A DNA stretch of 6,229 nt from an uncultured Verrucomicrobiota bacterium (GTDB taxonomy: Bacteria > Verrucomicrobiota > Kiritimatiellia > RFP12 > UBA3636), in the NCBI GenBank assembly GCA_946534745.1, contig CAMNDA010000264.1, positions 1 through 6,229 of the forward strand. The letters are read 5' to 3'. Position 1 is the stretch's first letter. The number at the start of each line of letters is the position of its first letter. A model generated the notes under the pieces. That model was not told the DNA's origin. It did no database searches and saw only the letters and a list, made by a program, of their open reading frames with translations. The translations under genes and the position numbers were made by a program. This document shows positions 1-6,229 of this stretch, piece after piece.

Positions 1-2497
1 CCTCGAGCGCGAGCGAGACGAGCCCCGCCTCCGTGAGCTCGTCGCCCTTCTCCGCGAGGCGCACGGCGGCGACGACGCTGCGCAGCGTGGCGGCCTCCTT
101 CGCGGCGTCCGCGCCGCCCTTCGCCTCGAGGACGGAGGCGAGGATCGCGTAGGAGCGGATGCGGTCGCCGGGGGGCGTCTCGCCGTCGGTGGGGTCGATC
201 TTCAGCGCGAGGCGCGCGGCCTCCTCGGCCTCTTCGAGGCGGCCGGCGCGGCGCAGCGCCTCGGCCTTCCACTGGACGGGCCGCTCCTCCCAGGGCACGA
301 GCGCGTGCAGGCGGTCGGCCAGCGCGAGGAACTCCTCCGCCGGGAGGCGTTCGAGGAGCAGCTCCCACGGCCAGTCGCGGCGGTAGCCGTCGGCGACCTC
401 GACGGCGTGGCGGGCGACGCGCACCGCGTCGTCCGTGCGGCCGGCGCCGTCGAGCGCGAGGGCGAGGAGGCGCGGGGCGTCCCGGAACCCGCGGAGCCCG
501 GCGGCGTCGGCGACGCCCCAGAACGGGACGCGCTCGAACAGGGCGAGCGCGTCGGCGGGGCGGCCGGCGTCGAGGTAGAGTTCCGCGAGCGCGCCGAGGT
601 TCTCCACGAGGCTCCAGTGGCTGCCGTATCCCCGGCGGACCGGGAGCCCGTCGGGGGTCTCCCCGAGCTTGCGGACGAGCGCGCGGACGTTCTCCGCGTA
701 GAGCGCCTGCGCCTCGGCGGCGCGCCCGGCGCGGGCGAGCAGCTCCGCCACCTCGGCCGACGAGCTCTCGGAGAGGTCTTCGTCGGCACCGCCGGCGCCG
801 TCGGCCGCCTCCCCGGCGCGCAGGAGCGCGAGGGCCTCGTCGAAGCGGTTCGTCTCGCCGGCGGCGAGCATCGCCCCGGCGTAGTCGAGCAGCGGGTCGC
901 TTCCGGTGCGGCCGGCGCAGGCGCGCCGTTCGGCGGGCGGGCGCTCCGCCAGGCGGCGGGCGGCCGCGGCGGCGGCGTCGAAGCGGGCGGCGGCGAGGGC
1001 CGCGGCGAGGCGCCCGCGGTCGAGGGCGGCGAGGAGGCGCGGGTCCGCGTCCGGGGCGGACCCGAGGCGCCCGGCCAGCGCGTCGAGGCGCGCGGCGGAG
1101 GCGTCGTCCGCGGGCGGGGCGGCGCGGACGAAGAGATCCAGCGCCTTCTCCGTCGCGGGCGCGGCGGGCGGCAGCGCGCGGCGCTCGACGAAGTCCGCGA
1201 TCGCGGCCGGATCGGCGGGACTGCGGAAGGACCGGAAGAAGGGGTCGCCGGAGCGGAACGCCAGCGAGGCGGCGGCGAGCGCCACGGCGGGGCGGAGCGC
1301 CTCGGGCAGCGCCGCGTCGAGGCGGGCGTCGGCGTCCGCGACGCGCCCGGCCGCGAGGTCCCGCCCGCAGAGCGTGGCGACCGCGCGCAGGTAGGCGTCC
1401 GGTTCGGGCGCCGACTGAACCGTCTTCCTCTGTCCGCCGAAGTGGCGGATCTCCTGGAACGACGCCCAGCCCTCGGAGAGCAGGGCGTCGGGCCCGAGGG
1501 CGGCCAGGCGCGCGAAGCGTTCCGCCCACGCGTCCGGCGCGCCGCGCGCGGCCGCGCGCTCGGCGAAGTAGGCGAGGCCGTCCGGCGTCGTGTCCGCGAA
1601 CGACCACGCGACCGCCGTGGCGGGGGCGTTCGTGCCGGCGGCGCGGACGATCGCGCGGTAGCGGGCGCGCACCGCGTCGGTGCCGAGCATCCAGGGGATG
1701 TTGCGCGAGGAGACGAGCGTCGCGAGCGTTTCGTCCGGAAGCTCCAGGTCCTCGTCCGTCACGATGGGGTCTTCGGACCATTGCTCGCAGGCCGCGAGGC
1801 GCCGGGCGAACGCCTCGGCCGGGGTTTCGTCCGGGTCCGTGGGGAGCAGGGCGGAGAAGCGGACAACGCCGTTCGCGCGGGGGCGCCGCAGGCGGTCGCG
1901 GCCGAAGACGGCCTTGCGCAGCGCCTTGTACTCGGGCCCGTGTGCGGCCCCGGGCGCGACGCGCAGCGCGCGGAGCGCGTTGGACGACGCGGCCGCGTCG
2001 CCGGAGAGCCGGGCCAGGCTGAGGCGCAGCGCCGAGAGCGCGGGCGGCTGGTTCGTCGGATCCGCGGCCGCGGCGCGCGCGTCGAGCGCATCGCGCATCG
2101 CGGGCCAGCGCGAGGGCGGCGGCAGCGCGGCGACGAGATGCATCACGACGGTCGGCAGCGCGCGGGCGTGCATCCAGACATGATCCGGGTCCGGGTCGAG
2201 CGGATCGGAGAAGCCGAACGCCTCCGCGCGCTCCGCCAGCCCGAGCCAGCGCGCCGCGCGCAGGTCGGGGTCGCGCCGCGCGGGGCCGTCGGCGCGCAGC
2301 GCCTCGATTTCTTCGATGAGGTCGCGCGGGTCGTCCGTCGGGGCGGCGGGTTCCGGCAGCGCCGCGGCGAACGAGCCGACGAGCTCGTCCGCGCCGAGCA
2401 GTTCGCCGGCGGGCGAGGCGGCGGAGGAGGCGCCGTCCGACGCGGCGGCGTTCGCGGCGAGCGCGAAAAGGGCGAGGAGGGGGAGCGTGCGTTTCAT
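1..2497 (-). CDS. Gene A: exported helical TPR-repeat protein, C-terminus cut by window edge
   Basis: I do not recognise a specific family. The frame is open from an ATG at 2497-2495 to the left edge, giving 832 codons without a stop. The start is fixed by a classic signal peptide: MKRTLPLLALFALAANAAAS, with a KR n-region, a Leu/Ala core and likely cleavage near residues 17-20; no lipobox Cys follows. The rest is Ala/Leu/Arg/Glu-rich and looks all-helical. Helix-pair repeats of TPR type are visible around residues 533-565, 580-605, 633-656, 672-702 and most clearly 740-770 (WKAEALRRAGRLEEAEEAAR, then LALKIDP), with another beginning near 781. Residues 1-500 have weaker repeat character. TPR domains generally act as protein-binding scaffolds, so a periplasmic or envelope scaffold is a fair inference, but no enzyme motif is seen. 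It lies 107 nt downstream of gene B on the same strand and could be cotranscribed. It has no Shine-Dalgarno; see the leader at 2498-2510. Confidence 0.85.
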   Translation of the reverse strand, partial: MKRTLPLLALFALAANAAASDGASSAASPAGELLGADELVGSFAAALPEPAAPTDDPRDLIEEIEALRADGPARRDPDLRAARWLGLAERAEAFGFSDPLDPDPDHVWMHARALPTVVMHLVAALPPPSRWPAMRDALDARAAAADPTNQPPALSALRLSLARLSGDAAASSNALRALRVAPGAAHGPEYKALRKAVFGRDRLRRPRANGVVRFSALLPTDPDETPAEAFARRLAACEQWSEDPIVTDEDLELPDETLATLVSSRNIPWMLGTDAVRARYRAIVRAAGTNAPATAVAWSFADTTPDGLAYFAERAAARGAPDAWAERFARLAALGPDALLSEGWASFQEIRHFGGQRKTVQSAPEPDAYLRAVATLCGRDLAAGRVADADARLDAALPEALRPAVALAAASLAFRSGDPFFRSFRSPADPAAIADFVERRALPPAAPATEKALDLFVRAAPPADDASAARLDALAGRLGSAPDADPRLLAALDRGRLAAALAAARFDAAAAAARRLAERPPAERRACAGRTGSDPLLDYAGAMLAAGETNRFDEALALLRAGEAADGAGGADEDLSESSSAEVAELLARAGRAAEAQALYAENVRALVRKLGETPDGLPVRRGYGSHWSLVENLGALAELYLDAGRPADALALFERVPFWGVADAAGLRGFRDAPRLLALALDGAGRTDDAVRVARHAVEVADGYRRDWPWELLLERLPAEEFLALADRLHALVPWEERPVQWKAEALRRAGRLEEAEEAARLALKIDPTDGETPPGDRIRSYAILASVLEAKGGADAAKEAATLRSVVAAVRLAEKGDELTEAGLVSLALE

Positions 2498-2510
2498 GGT
2501 TGGTTCGGGG
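2498..2510 (-). promoter_or_regulatory. Leader of gene A without Shine-Dalgarno (CCCCGAACCAACC-ATG)
   Basis: Read on the minus strand, the bases before the gene A ATG are CCCCGAACCAACC, with no AGGAGG-like purine run within 20 nt. The same pattern, CGCGAACGAAC, precedes the gene B ATG, and both genes continue with ATG AAA. The shared AAC-rich leader suggests SD-independent initiation, or at least a weakly structured start in an otherwise GC-rich message. With two examples the similarity could be chance. Confidence 0.35.
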
Positions 2511-2533
2511 GTTGGAGAATGGGCGGCCTTGCG

Positions 2534-2559
2534 CGGCGTGGCGGGGTTCCGCCACGCCG
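2534..2559. repeat. Perfect 11-bp palindrome with 4-nt loop between genes B and A
   Basis: Arms CGGCGTGGCGG (2534-2544) and CCGCCACGCCG (2549-2559) are exact reverse complements around the loop GGTT (AACC in the minus-strand transcript). It sits in the 107-nt gap between gene B and gene A. No T-run follows on either strand, so a canonical intrinsic terminator is not supported. It may be a REP-like palindromic unit, or an mRNA hairpin that stabilises or separates the B and A messages. Confidence 0.6.
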
Positions 2560-2588
2560 GCTGCGGCCGGGTGGGGCGGCTTCGCCGC
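2557..2588. repeat. Two further short hairpins abutting the 11-bp palindrome
   Basis: CCGGC (2557-2561) pairs with GCCGG (2566-2570) around TGCG. GCGGC (2576-2580) pairs with GCCGC (2584-2588) around TTC, which reads as a GAA triloop on the minus strand. The first hairpin overlaps the end of the long palindrome by a few bases, so those two stems would compete at their tips. Five-bp stems are common by chance in such GC-rich DNA; their clustering in a single gap is the reason for listing them. Confidence 0.4.
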
Positions 2589-2604
2589 TCGCGGGCAAGA
2601 GGGT

Positions 2605-4755
2605 TCACAAGGCGGGCTCCTCCGCGCCCTCCGCGAACTCCGCATGGGGTTCGGGCTCTGCGTTCTCTGCGCTCTCTGCGTGGAATTCCAACTCCGCGCC
2701 CTCCGCGGACTCCGCGTGGGATTCATCCGCGGCCGGGCTCGGCGTGGCGGGGCCGAGGAAGAAGTCGCGCGAGACGTCTTCGTCGCGGGCGCGACGGGCC
2801 GGGAGGACGAGCCGGAATCCGGGCAGGGTCTGCGCGGGGAGGACCCGCGTCCCGGGTTCGGGCTTGTCGGGGAAGGCTCCGTCGTTCACCGCCTCGACGA
2901 TCTGGCCGACGGTGATCTTGTCCGCGTCGCCGAAGCGGGCACGGAATTCGGCGTCGGACTCCGCGGCGGCTTCGTCCGGGTCGCGGAGCGCGGAGACGGT
3001 TTCCTCGGGGATGTCGAGCGGGCCGGGCTCGTAGACGAGCGGCGCGCCGGTTCGCGCGGCGCGCGGGACCGCCGGGAGGTATTCCGGGACGAGCGCGTCG
3101 AGCGAGGGCGGAAGCGCCCCGCCGTGCGCGCGGCGGTAGCGCTCGACGGCGACGGCGGCGCGGACGAAGGAGGCGTGGTCCCACGTGGCGACGACGGTGT
3201 CGAGCATTCCCGCAAGGGTGAACGACACCATCCTCGAAAGCGGCGGCAGGGACGCGCCGCGGGCGACTTCGTCCTCGCGCAGGCGGTCGATCGCCTCGCC
3301 GACGGCGGCGTCCGGCCCCGCCCGGAGGATGGCGTCCGCGGCCTTCCACGAGACGGCCGAGTCGCGGTAGCGCGCGCGGCGCTCCGCGGCGAGCCACCAG
3401 TCGGGGACGCCGCAGCCGCGCGTCGCGGCGGAGAGTTCCCCGAAGTATTTCCGGGCGAAGCCCTCGAAGACTTTCTCCAGCCAGCACGTCTCCCAGTCGA
3501 TGGCCGTCCGGAGGCGGTCGCCGGCGGCCGCGGCCGCCTCCGCCGCCGCGCGCTCCAGCGCGAGCAGGTCCTCCTCGCTCCAGAGGTCGATCCGCTCCGA
3601 GACGAGGCCGAAGGCCATTTGGCGGAGGCTGGCGGCCAGCAGGTAGTCGATGATCAGGGCGTCGTCCTCGACGAGTTCGGCGGCGTTTTCGAGCCGGCGG
3701 AGGGCTTCCGAGCCGGCGGAGGCGTCGCCGGCGGCCATCGACAGTCGGGCGCGCGTGGCCAGCGCTTTCATCACGCGGAAGACCTCGATCACGCGCGGCT
3801 CCCGGTAGGGGAACTCGCCTTCCACGGCCGTCTCTTCGAACGACGCCGGACCGGGCAGGCAGGAGCGGTATCCGGGTTCCGACATCGCCTCGGCCGCGGC
3901 GACGAGACTGGTGTGGGAGGCGAACCACGCGGCGGCGGCGGCGAGCTCGTCCGGCTGGTACGGGTGGCGGCGCTCTCCGCCGTCCGCGCGTTCGAACATC
4001 TGCCGCAGTTCCTGCAGGGAGGCCTTCTCCGCCTCGATCGCTTCGGGGTCGAGCGCGGCGACGGGGTCGTCGGCCTCCGCGACGGGCGGGCGGCCGGGAT
4101 AGAGCGATTCCGGATCGACCGCGGAGCCGATCGCCGCGCGCAGTTCGGCGAAGGCGGCGTCCGCCTCGCGCCGGACGCGGGCGAGGTGAAGCGCGGGCTG
4201 CGTCGCGAGCGAGACGAGGAAGACGGCGGCGAACGCCCAGGCGAGCGCGCGGTGCGGAAGCGAACTCCCGTCGAGCGCGCGGAGCGAAGCGAGGACGAGC
4301 GCCGCGCCGGCAGCGGCGGTCGCGAACAGCGGCCAGAAGACGGGCGCGCCGGCGAAGCGTCCGGCGAGGGCGAGCGCGGTGGCGGCGAGGAAGACGCCCC
4401 CGCCCCACGCCGCGAGGCGCGCGGCGGCGGCGTTGCCGGCGCGGCGGGCCGCGGGCAAGAGCGCGGCGAGGGGCCAGAGCCCGGTCGCGGCGGCGGCGAG
4501 CGCCCACGCGATGGCGGCGAACCACGAAATGCGGAACGCGCCGCGCAGCAGGCGCGCGAGGCCGGCGGCGACCAGGACGAACGACAAGGCGAGAATCGCG
4601 TATCCCGCCCAGGCGAGCGCCTCGTGGAACTCGAGGGGCCAGCGGCGGCCGGAAAAGAAGACCCACCAGAGGACGAGGTGGGCGCAGAGCGCGAGAGCGG
4701 ACGGGACGAAGAGCCCGAGCGCGACGGAGAAGGCGGGTGTGCGGGTGGATTTCAT
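2605..4755 (-). CDS. Gene B: six-TM membrane protein with large helical domain and repeat-encoded tail
   Basis: Complete 716-residue protein of no named family. The ATG at 4755-4753 is chosen because hydrophobic sequence begins at once (MKSTRTPAFSVALGLF) and the upstream open frame is low-complexity repeat; the stop is TGA at 2605-2607. Six predicted membrane helices lie near residues 9-34, 46-70, 76-100, 115-136, 138-158 and 169-190. Residues about 195-670 are soluble and mostly helical, probably outside the cytoplasm. Residues 539-564 read RYRRAHGGALPPSLDALVPE, then YLPAVP, followed by TGAPLVYE (569-576). I recall this pattern from large uncharacterised planctomycete/verrucomicrobial proteins and from pseudopilin-like folds (processed chain followed by 'YP.SLDAL.P.Y.P'). 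No catalytic motif is evident. Residues 679-712 are three in-frame 12-residue repeats ending in HAExAExAE triplets, encoded by a 36-nt tandem repeat and possibly an acquired extension. It lies 68 nt after gene C and 107 nt before gene A, all co-directional. Confidence 0.85.
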   Translation of the reverse strand: MKSTRTPAFSVALGLFVPSALALCAHLVLWWVFFSGRRWPLEFHEALAWAGYAILALSFVLVAAGLARLLRGAFRISWFAAIAWALAAAATGLWPLAALLPAARRAGNAAAARLAAWGGGVFLAATALALAGRFAGAPVFWPLFATAAAGAALVLASLRALDGSSLPHRALAWAFAAVFLVSLATQPALHLARVRREADAAFAELRAAIGSAVDPESLYPGRPPVAEADDPVAALDPEAIEAEKASLQELRQMFERADGGERRHPYQPDELAAAAAWFASHTSLVAAAEAMSEPGYRSCLPGPASFEETAVEGEFPYREPRVIEVFRVMKALATRARLSMAAGDASAGSEALRRLENAAELVEDDALIIDYLLAASLRQMAFGLVSERIDLWSEEDLLALERAAAEAAAAAGDRLRTAIDWETCWLEKVFEGFARKYFGELSAATRGCGVPDWWLAAERRARYRDSAVSWKAADAILRAGPDAAVGEAIDRLREDEVARGASLPPLSRMVSFTLAGMLDTVVATWDHASFVRAAVAVERYRRAHGGALPPSLDALVPEYLPAVPRAARTGAPLVYEPGPLDIPEETVSALRDPDEAAAESDAEFRARFGDADKITVGQIVEAVNDGAFPDKPEPGTRVLPAQTLPGFRLVLPARRARDEDVSRDFFLGPATPSPAADESHAESAEGAELEFHAESAENAEPEPHAEFAEGAEEPAL
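2619..2724 (-). repeat. Three 36-nt tandem repeat units forming the 3' end of gene B
   Basis: Units of 34 nt at 2619-2652, 2655-2688 and 2691-2724 recur with an exact 36-nt period. Units 1 and 3 differ at 4 of 34 positions and units 2 and 3 at 9. Each unit holds three heptamers of type CTCCGCG or CTCTGCG at roughly 9-nt spacing followed by TGG(G/A)(G/A)TTC, so the element is a 9-nt repeat nested in a 36-nt repeat. In the gene B frame it reads HAESAEGAELEF, HAESAENAEPEP, HAEFAEGAE. The plus strand reads LRALRGLRVGF-like peptides. I recall both translations from many predicted proteins of PVC and related genomes, which suggests a dispersed intergenic repeat rather than a gene-specific domain. 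Confidence 0.85.
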
Positions 4756-4767
4756 GTTCGTTCGCGG
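4756..4767 (-). promoter_or_regulatory. Leader of gene B without Shine-Dalgarno (CGCGAACGAAC-ATG)
   Basis: Immediately 5' of the gene B ATG the minus strand reads CCTCCCGCGAACGAAC. The nearby run is CCCTCCC, the complement of a purine-rich SD, so no ribosome binding site of the usual kind is present. It matches the gene A leader (CCCCGAACCAACC) in the CGAAC(C/G)AAC core directly abutting ATG AAA. Confidence 0.35.
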
Positions 4768-4787
4768 GAGGGGGCTGGGAGACGGGA

Positions 4788-4813
4788 AATGCTGAATGCT
4801 GAGTGCTGAATGC
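4788..4813. repeat. Heptanucleotide tandem repeat (AATGCTG) between genes C and B
   Basis: Near-perfect 7-nt units AATGCTG (4788-4794), AATGCTG (4795-4801), AGTGCTG (4802-4808) and a partial AATGC (4809-4813). The minus strand reads GCATTCAGCACTCAGCATTC. It is noticeably AT-richer than its surroundings and occupies about a third of the 68-nt gap. Read through on the minus strand it gives HSALSIQH, a peptide I recall from spurious ORF ends in planctomycete, verrucomicrobial and related genomes. It is therefore likely a dispersed intergenic repeat with no assigned role. Confidence 0.75.
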
Positions 4814-4823
4814 GGGGGCGGGG

Positions 4824-6229
4824 CTAGTCGTCGAAAAGCGCGTCTTCGCCGGAGGGCTCGGGGGCGGCGGGGGCCATCGCGCGCGAAACGCCGAGCATCG
4901 CGAGCGAAACCCAGGCGCGCAGTTCGGCGGGGTCGAACGCGAAGAGGCCGACGGGCGCGCCGTCGCGCACGCCGGCGTCCCACCGGAAGCGGCCGCCCCG
5001 CGGAAGCGCGGCCGCGGCGTCCCCGAGCGCGGGCGAGAGCGCGAACCGGGCGAAGTCGACCAGATGCGCCTGCACGCAGGCGACGCGCTTCGCGCCCGAC
5101 ACGAAACGCTCCAGCGCCGCGCCGTCCGGCGGACGCTCCCCGGTCGGCGCGGGAAGCGGCGAGCCGGCGGGTCCGACGGCAGAGACGAGCCTCTCGCCCG
5201 TTCCGGGGCCAGCGACGCGGCGGACTTCGCCGCGGAGTCCGTCCGGGCCGAAGAATCGGCGCATCGCCGCGAGGGGGCCGGTCGCGTCCGGGCCGGAGGG
5301 CTCCTCCCCGTCCGCCCAGGGACGGCAGCCGAACTCCCACCCGTCGTCGGTCTGCCGGAACGCGAAGGCGTTCGTCGCGGAACCGACCCACATCTCGACC
5401 GGAACGTCCCGGCCGTCCGCCTCCTCGCGCCAGCGCGCGCGGAGCCGGTCCACCGCGGCGGAATCGCGGAACGCGGTCTCGGCGACGCTTTCCAGCGCAC
5501 CTCCGGGCGCGAGCGCGGCGAAGCCGGACGCGGCGCCGGCCGACCGGAGGAGCGCGAGGGATTCCTCCGCTCGTTCGATCGCCTCCCGCGCCGAGCGTTC
5601 GGCGCGCGCGATCTCCTCCGGGTCCGCGCCGCGGCGCCGGAGGGCGAAGGCCACGTTCTGCGCGTAGTTCGTGGCCGTGAGCGCGAAGAAGGACCCGGCG
5701 AACCCGCCGAAGACGGTCCCGAGGTCCGACACCGCGAAGGCGAAGAGCGCGTCGTCGCGCCAGATCGACGCGGCGGGGTCGAGCGCGGGCGCGGCGGCGA
5801 GGGCCGCGAAGGCGCCGGCCGAGGATTCGGCCGGCGTCGCGGCGAGCGGAACGAAGAGCCCCGCGGAGGCGTCGAACGCCGCCCCGAACGAAACGGTTTC
5901 GAGCGGGGCCAGCGACGGGCCCGGGACGCCGGGCCCCCAGGCGAGCTCCCGCTCGATCGTCCGCAGCGCTTCGCCGCGGACCGTCGCCTCGAGCGCGGCG
6001 CCCGGGAAGCGCGGCGCGGCGGCGGCGGCGAGGAGCGCGTCGGCGAAGGCGAGGCGTTCGCGGGGATGGGCGAAGACGTTGTAGCCGTCGCGGTGGAGCA
6101 TCGCCGTTCCGTTCCCTTCGGCGCCGGGCTGCCGCCAGACGCCGTCCGCTCCGCGTTCGGGCGTCGCGCCGCCGAACGCGGCGGCGAGCCGTTCCGCGGA
6201 CGGCTCCGGCCCCGGAACGGCGACCGCCA
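4824..6229 (-). CDS. Gene C: unrecognised protein, N-terminus beyond window edge
   Basis: The frame is open from the right edge to a TAG at 4824-4826, with 467 complete codons visible. A Met codon at 6101-6099 is internal: the frame continues upstream with ordinary protein sequence (for example PEPSAERLAAAFGG, then GVWRQPG), so the true start is probably outside the window. The partial codon at the edge is NTG and could just be a start, which cannot be decided here. No family is recognised. Counting from the first complete codon, residues about 160-190 are moderately hydrophobic (FAFAVSDLGTVFGGFAGSFF), and residues 191-232 form a charged helix that may be a coiled coil (RRRGADPEEIARAERSAREA). 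Residues 272-305 have beta-like MWVGSATNAFAF and GWEFGCRPW segments. The tail is acidic (GEDALFDD). No signal peptide can be assessed. It is the first of three co-directional genes, 68 nt ahead of gene B, so cotranscription is possible. Confidence 0.75.
   Translation of the reverse strand, partial: AVAVPGPEPSAERLAAAFGGATPERGADGVWRQPGAEGNGTAMLHRDGYNVFAHPRERLAFADALLAAAAAPRFPGAALEATVRGEALRTIERELAWGPGVPGPSLAPLETVSFGAAFDASAGLFVPLAATPAESSAGAFAALAAAPALDPAASIWRDDALFAFAVSDLGTVFGGFAGSFFALTATNYAQNVAFALRRRGADPEEIARAERSAREAIERAEESLALLRSAGAASGFAALAPGGALESVAETAFRDSAAVDRLRARWREEADGRDVPVEMWVGSATNAFAFRQTDDGWEFGCRPWADGEEPSGPDATGPLAAMRRFFGPDGLRGEVRRVAGPGTGERLVSAVGPAGSPLPAPTGERPPDGAALERFVSGAKRVACVQAHLVDFARFALSPALGDAAAALPRGGRFRWDAGVRDGAPVGLFAFDPAELRAWVSLAMLGVSRAMAPAAPEPSGEDALFDD

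Noticed and set aside
2534..2559. Intrinsic terminator after gene B
   Set aside because: The stem is strong, but no T-run follows on either strand.
2619..2724. CRISPR array
   Set aside because: Units are directly adjacent with only 2 nt between cores, and there are no unique spacers.
2738..2757. Second copy of the GGCGTGGCGGGG motif with a 6-bp stem inside gene B
   Set aside because: It shares 12 nt with the intergenic palindrome but lacks its complementary arm and lies in coding sequence; chance is likely at this base composition.
305..3034. Plus-strand open frame of 909 codons as a real gene
   Set aside because: It is Gly/Arg/Glu-rich low-complexity sequence with no domain or signal, and it crosses the gap and start of gene A, whose minus-strand frame has a clean signal peptide and TPR-like repeats.
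2500..4809. Plus-strand open frame of 769 codons as a real gene
   Set aside because: It is entirely antisense to gene B, which has six convincing membrane helices; the antisense product is Arg/Gly-rich and featureless.
4756..5391. N-terminal extension of gene B to an upstream ATG at 5391
   Set aside because: The extension would overlap gene C out of frame and translate the 7-nt repeat; the ATG at 4755 is followed immediately by a membrane segment and marks a natural start.
2723..5500. Minus-strand open frame of 925 codons in another phase
   Set aside because: It overlaps genes B and C out of frame and yields a Pro/Arg-rich product typical of a frame shifted by one in high-GC coding DNA.
4824..6101. 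Gene C starting at the ATG at 6101
   Set aside because: The frame remains open with ordinary protein-like sequence to the window edge, and the region before this ATG has no leader like those of genes A and B.

Overview
The window is very GC-rich (by eye well above 70%) and almost entirely coding on the minus strand. Three genes run in the same direction, read right to left. Gene C (4824 to beyond the right edge) lacks its N-terminus. Gene B (2605-4755) is complete at 716 codons. Gene A (2497 to beyond the left edge) lacks its C-terminus, with 832 codons visible. The gaps are 68 nt (C to B) and 107 nt (B to A), with no convincing terminator or promoter in either, so an operon C-B-A is plausible but not proven. 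No RNA gene, CRISPR array, transposase or integrase was seen.

Organism: the combination of extreme GC, Ala/Arg-rich proteins, large secreted or membrane proteins of no recognised family, a pseudopilin-like 'YRRAHG..LPPSLDALVPEYLP' segment, and short tandem repeats translating as HAESAEGAE and HSALSIQH points to the PVC superphylum in the broad sense (Planctomycetes, Verrucomicrobia, Kiritimatiellota, Lentisphaerae). This is an inference from pattern memory; no marker gene is present.

Layout: gene C is an unrecognised protein with a charged helical stretch and an acidic tail. Gene B has six predicted N-terminal membrane helices followed by a roughly 500-residue domain that is probably extracytoplasmic and mostly helical. 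Its last 38 or so residues are encoded by a 36-nt tandem repeat. Gene A carries a signal peptide and a long helical body with TPR-like repeats in its C-terminal part. Together they look like an envelope-associated set (a membrane protein, an exported helical-repeat protein and an unknown), but no biochemical function can be assigned.

The most notable content is around gene B. A 7-nt tandem repeat lies 5' of it, a 36-nt in-frame repeat makes up its 3' end, and a block of three adjacent palindromes lies just downstream. Genes A and B also share a leader of the form CGAAC(C/G)AAC directly before the ATG in place of a Shine-Dalgarno sequence. The long plus-strand open frames (up to 909 codons) are judged to be GC-driven shadows.
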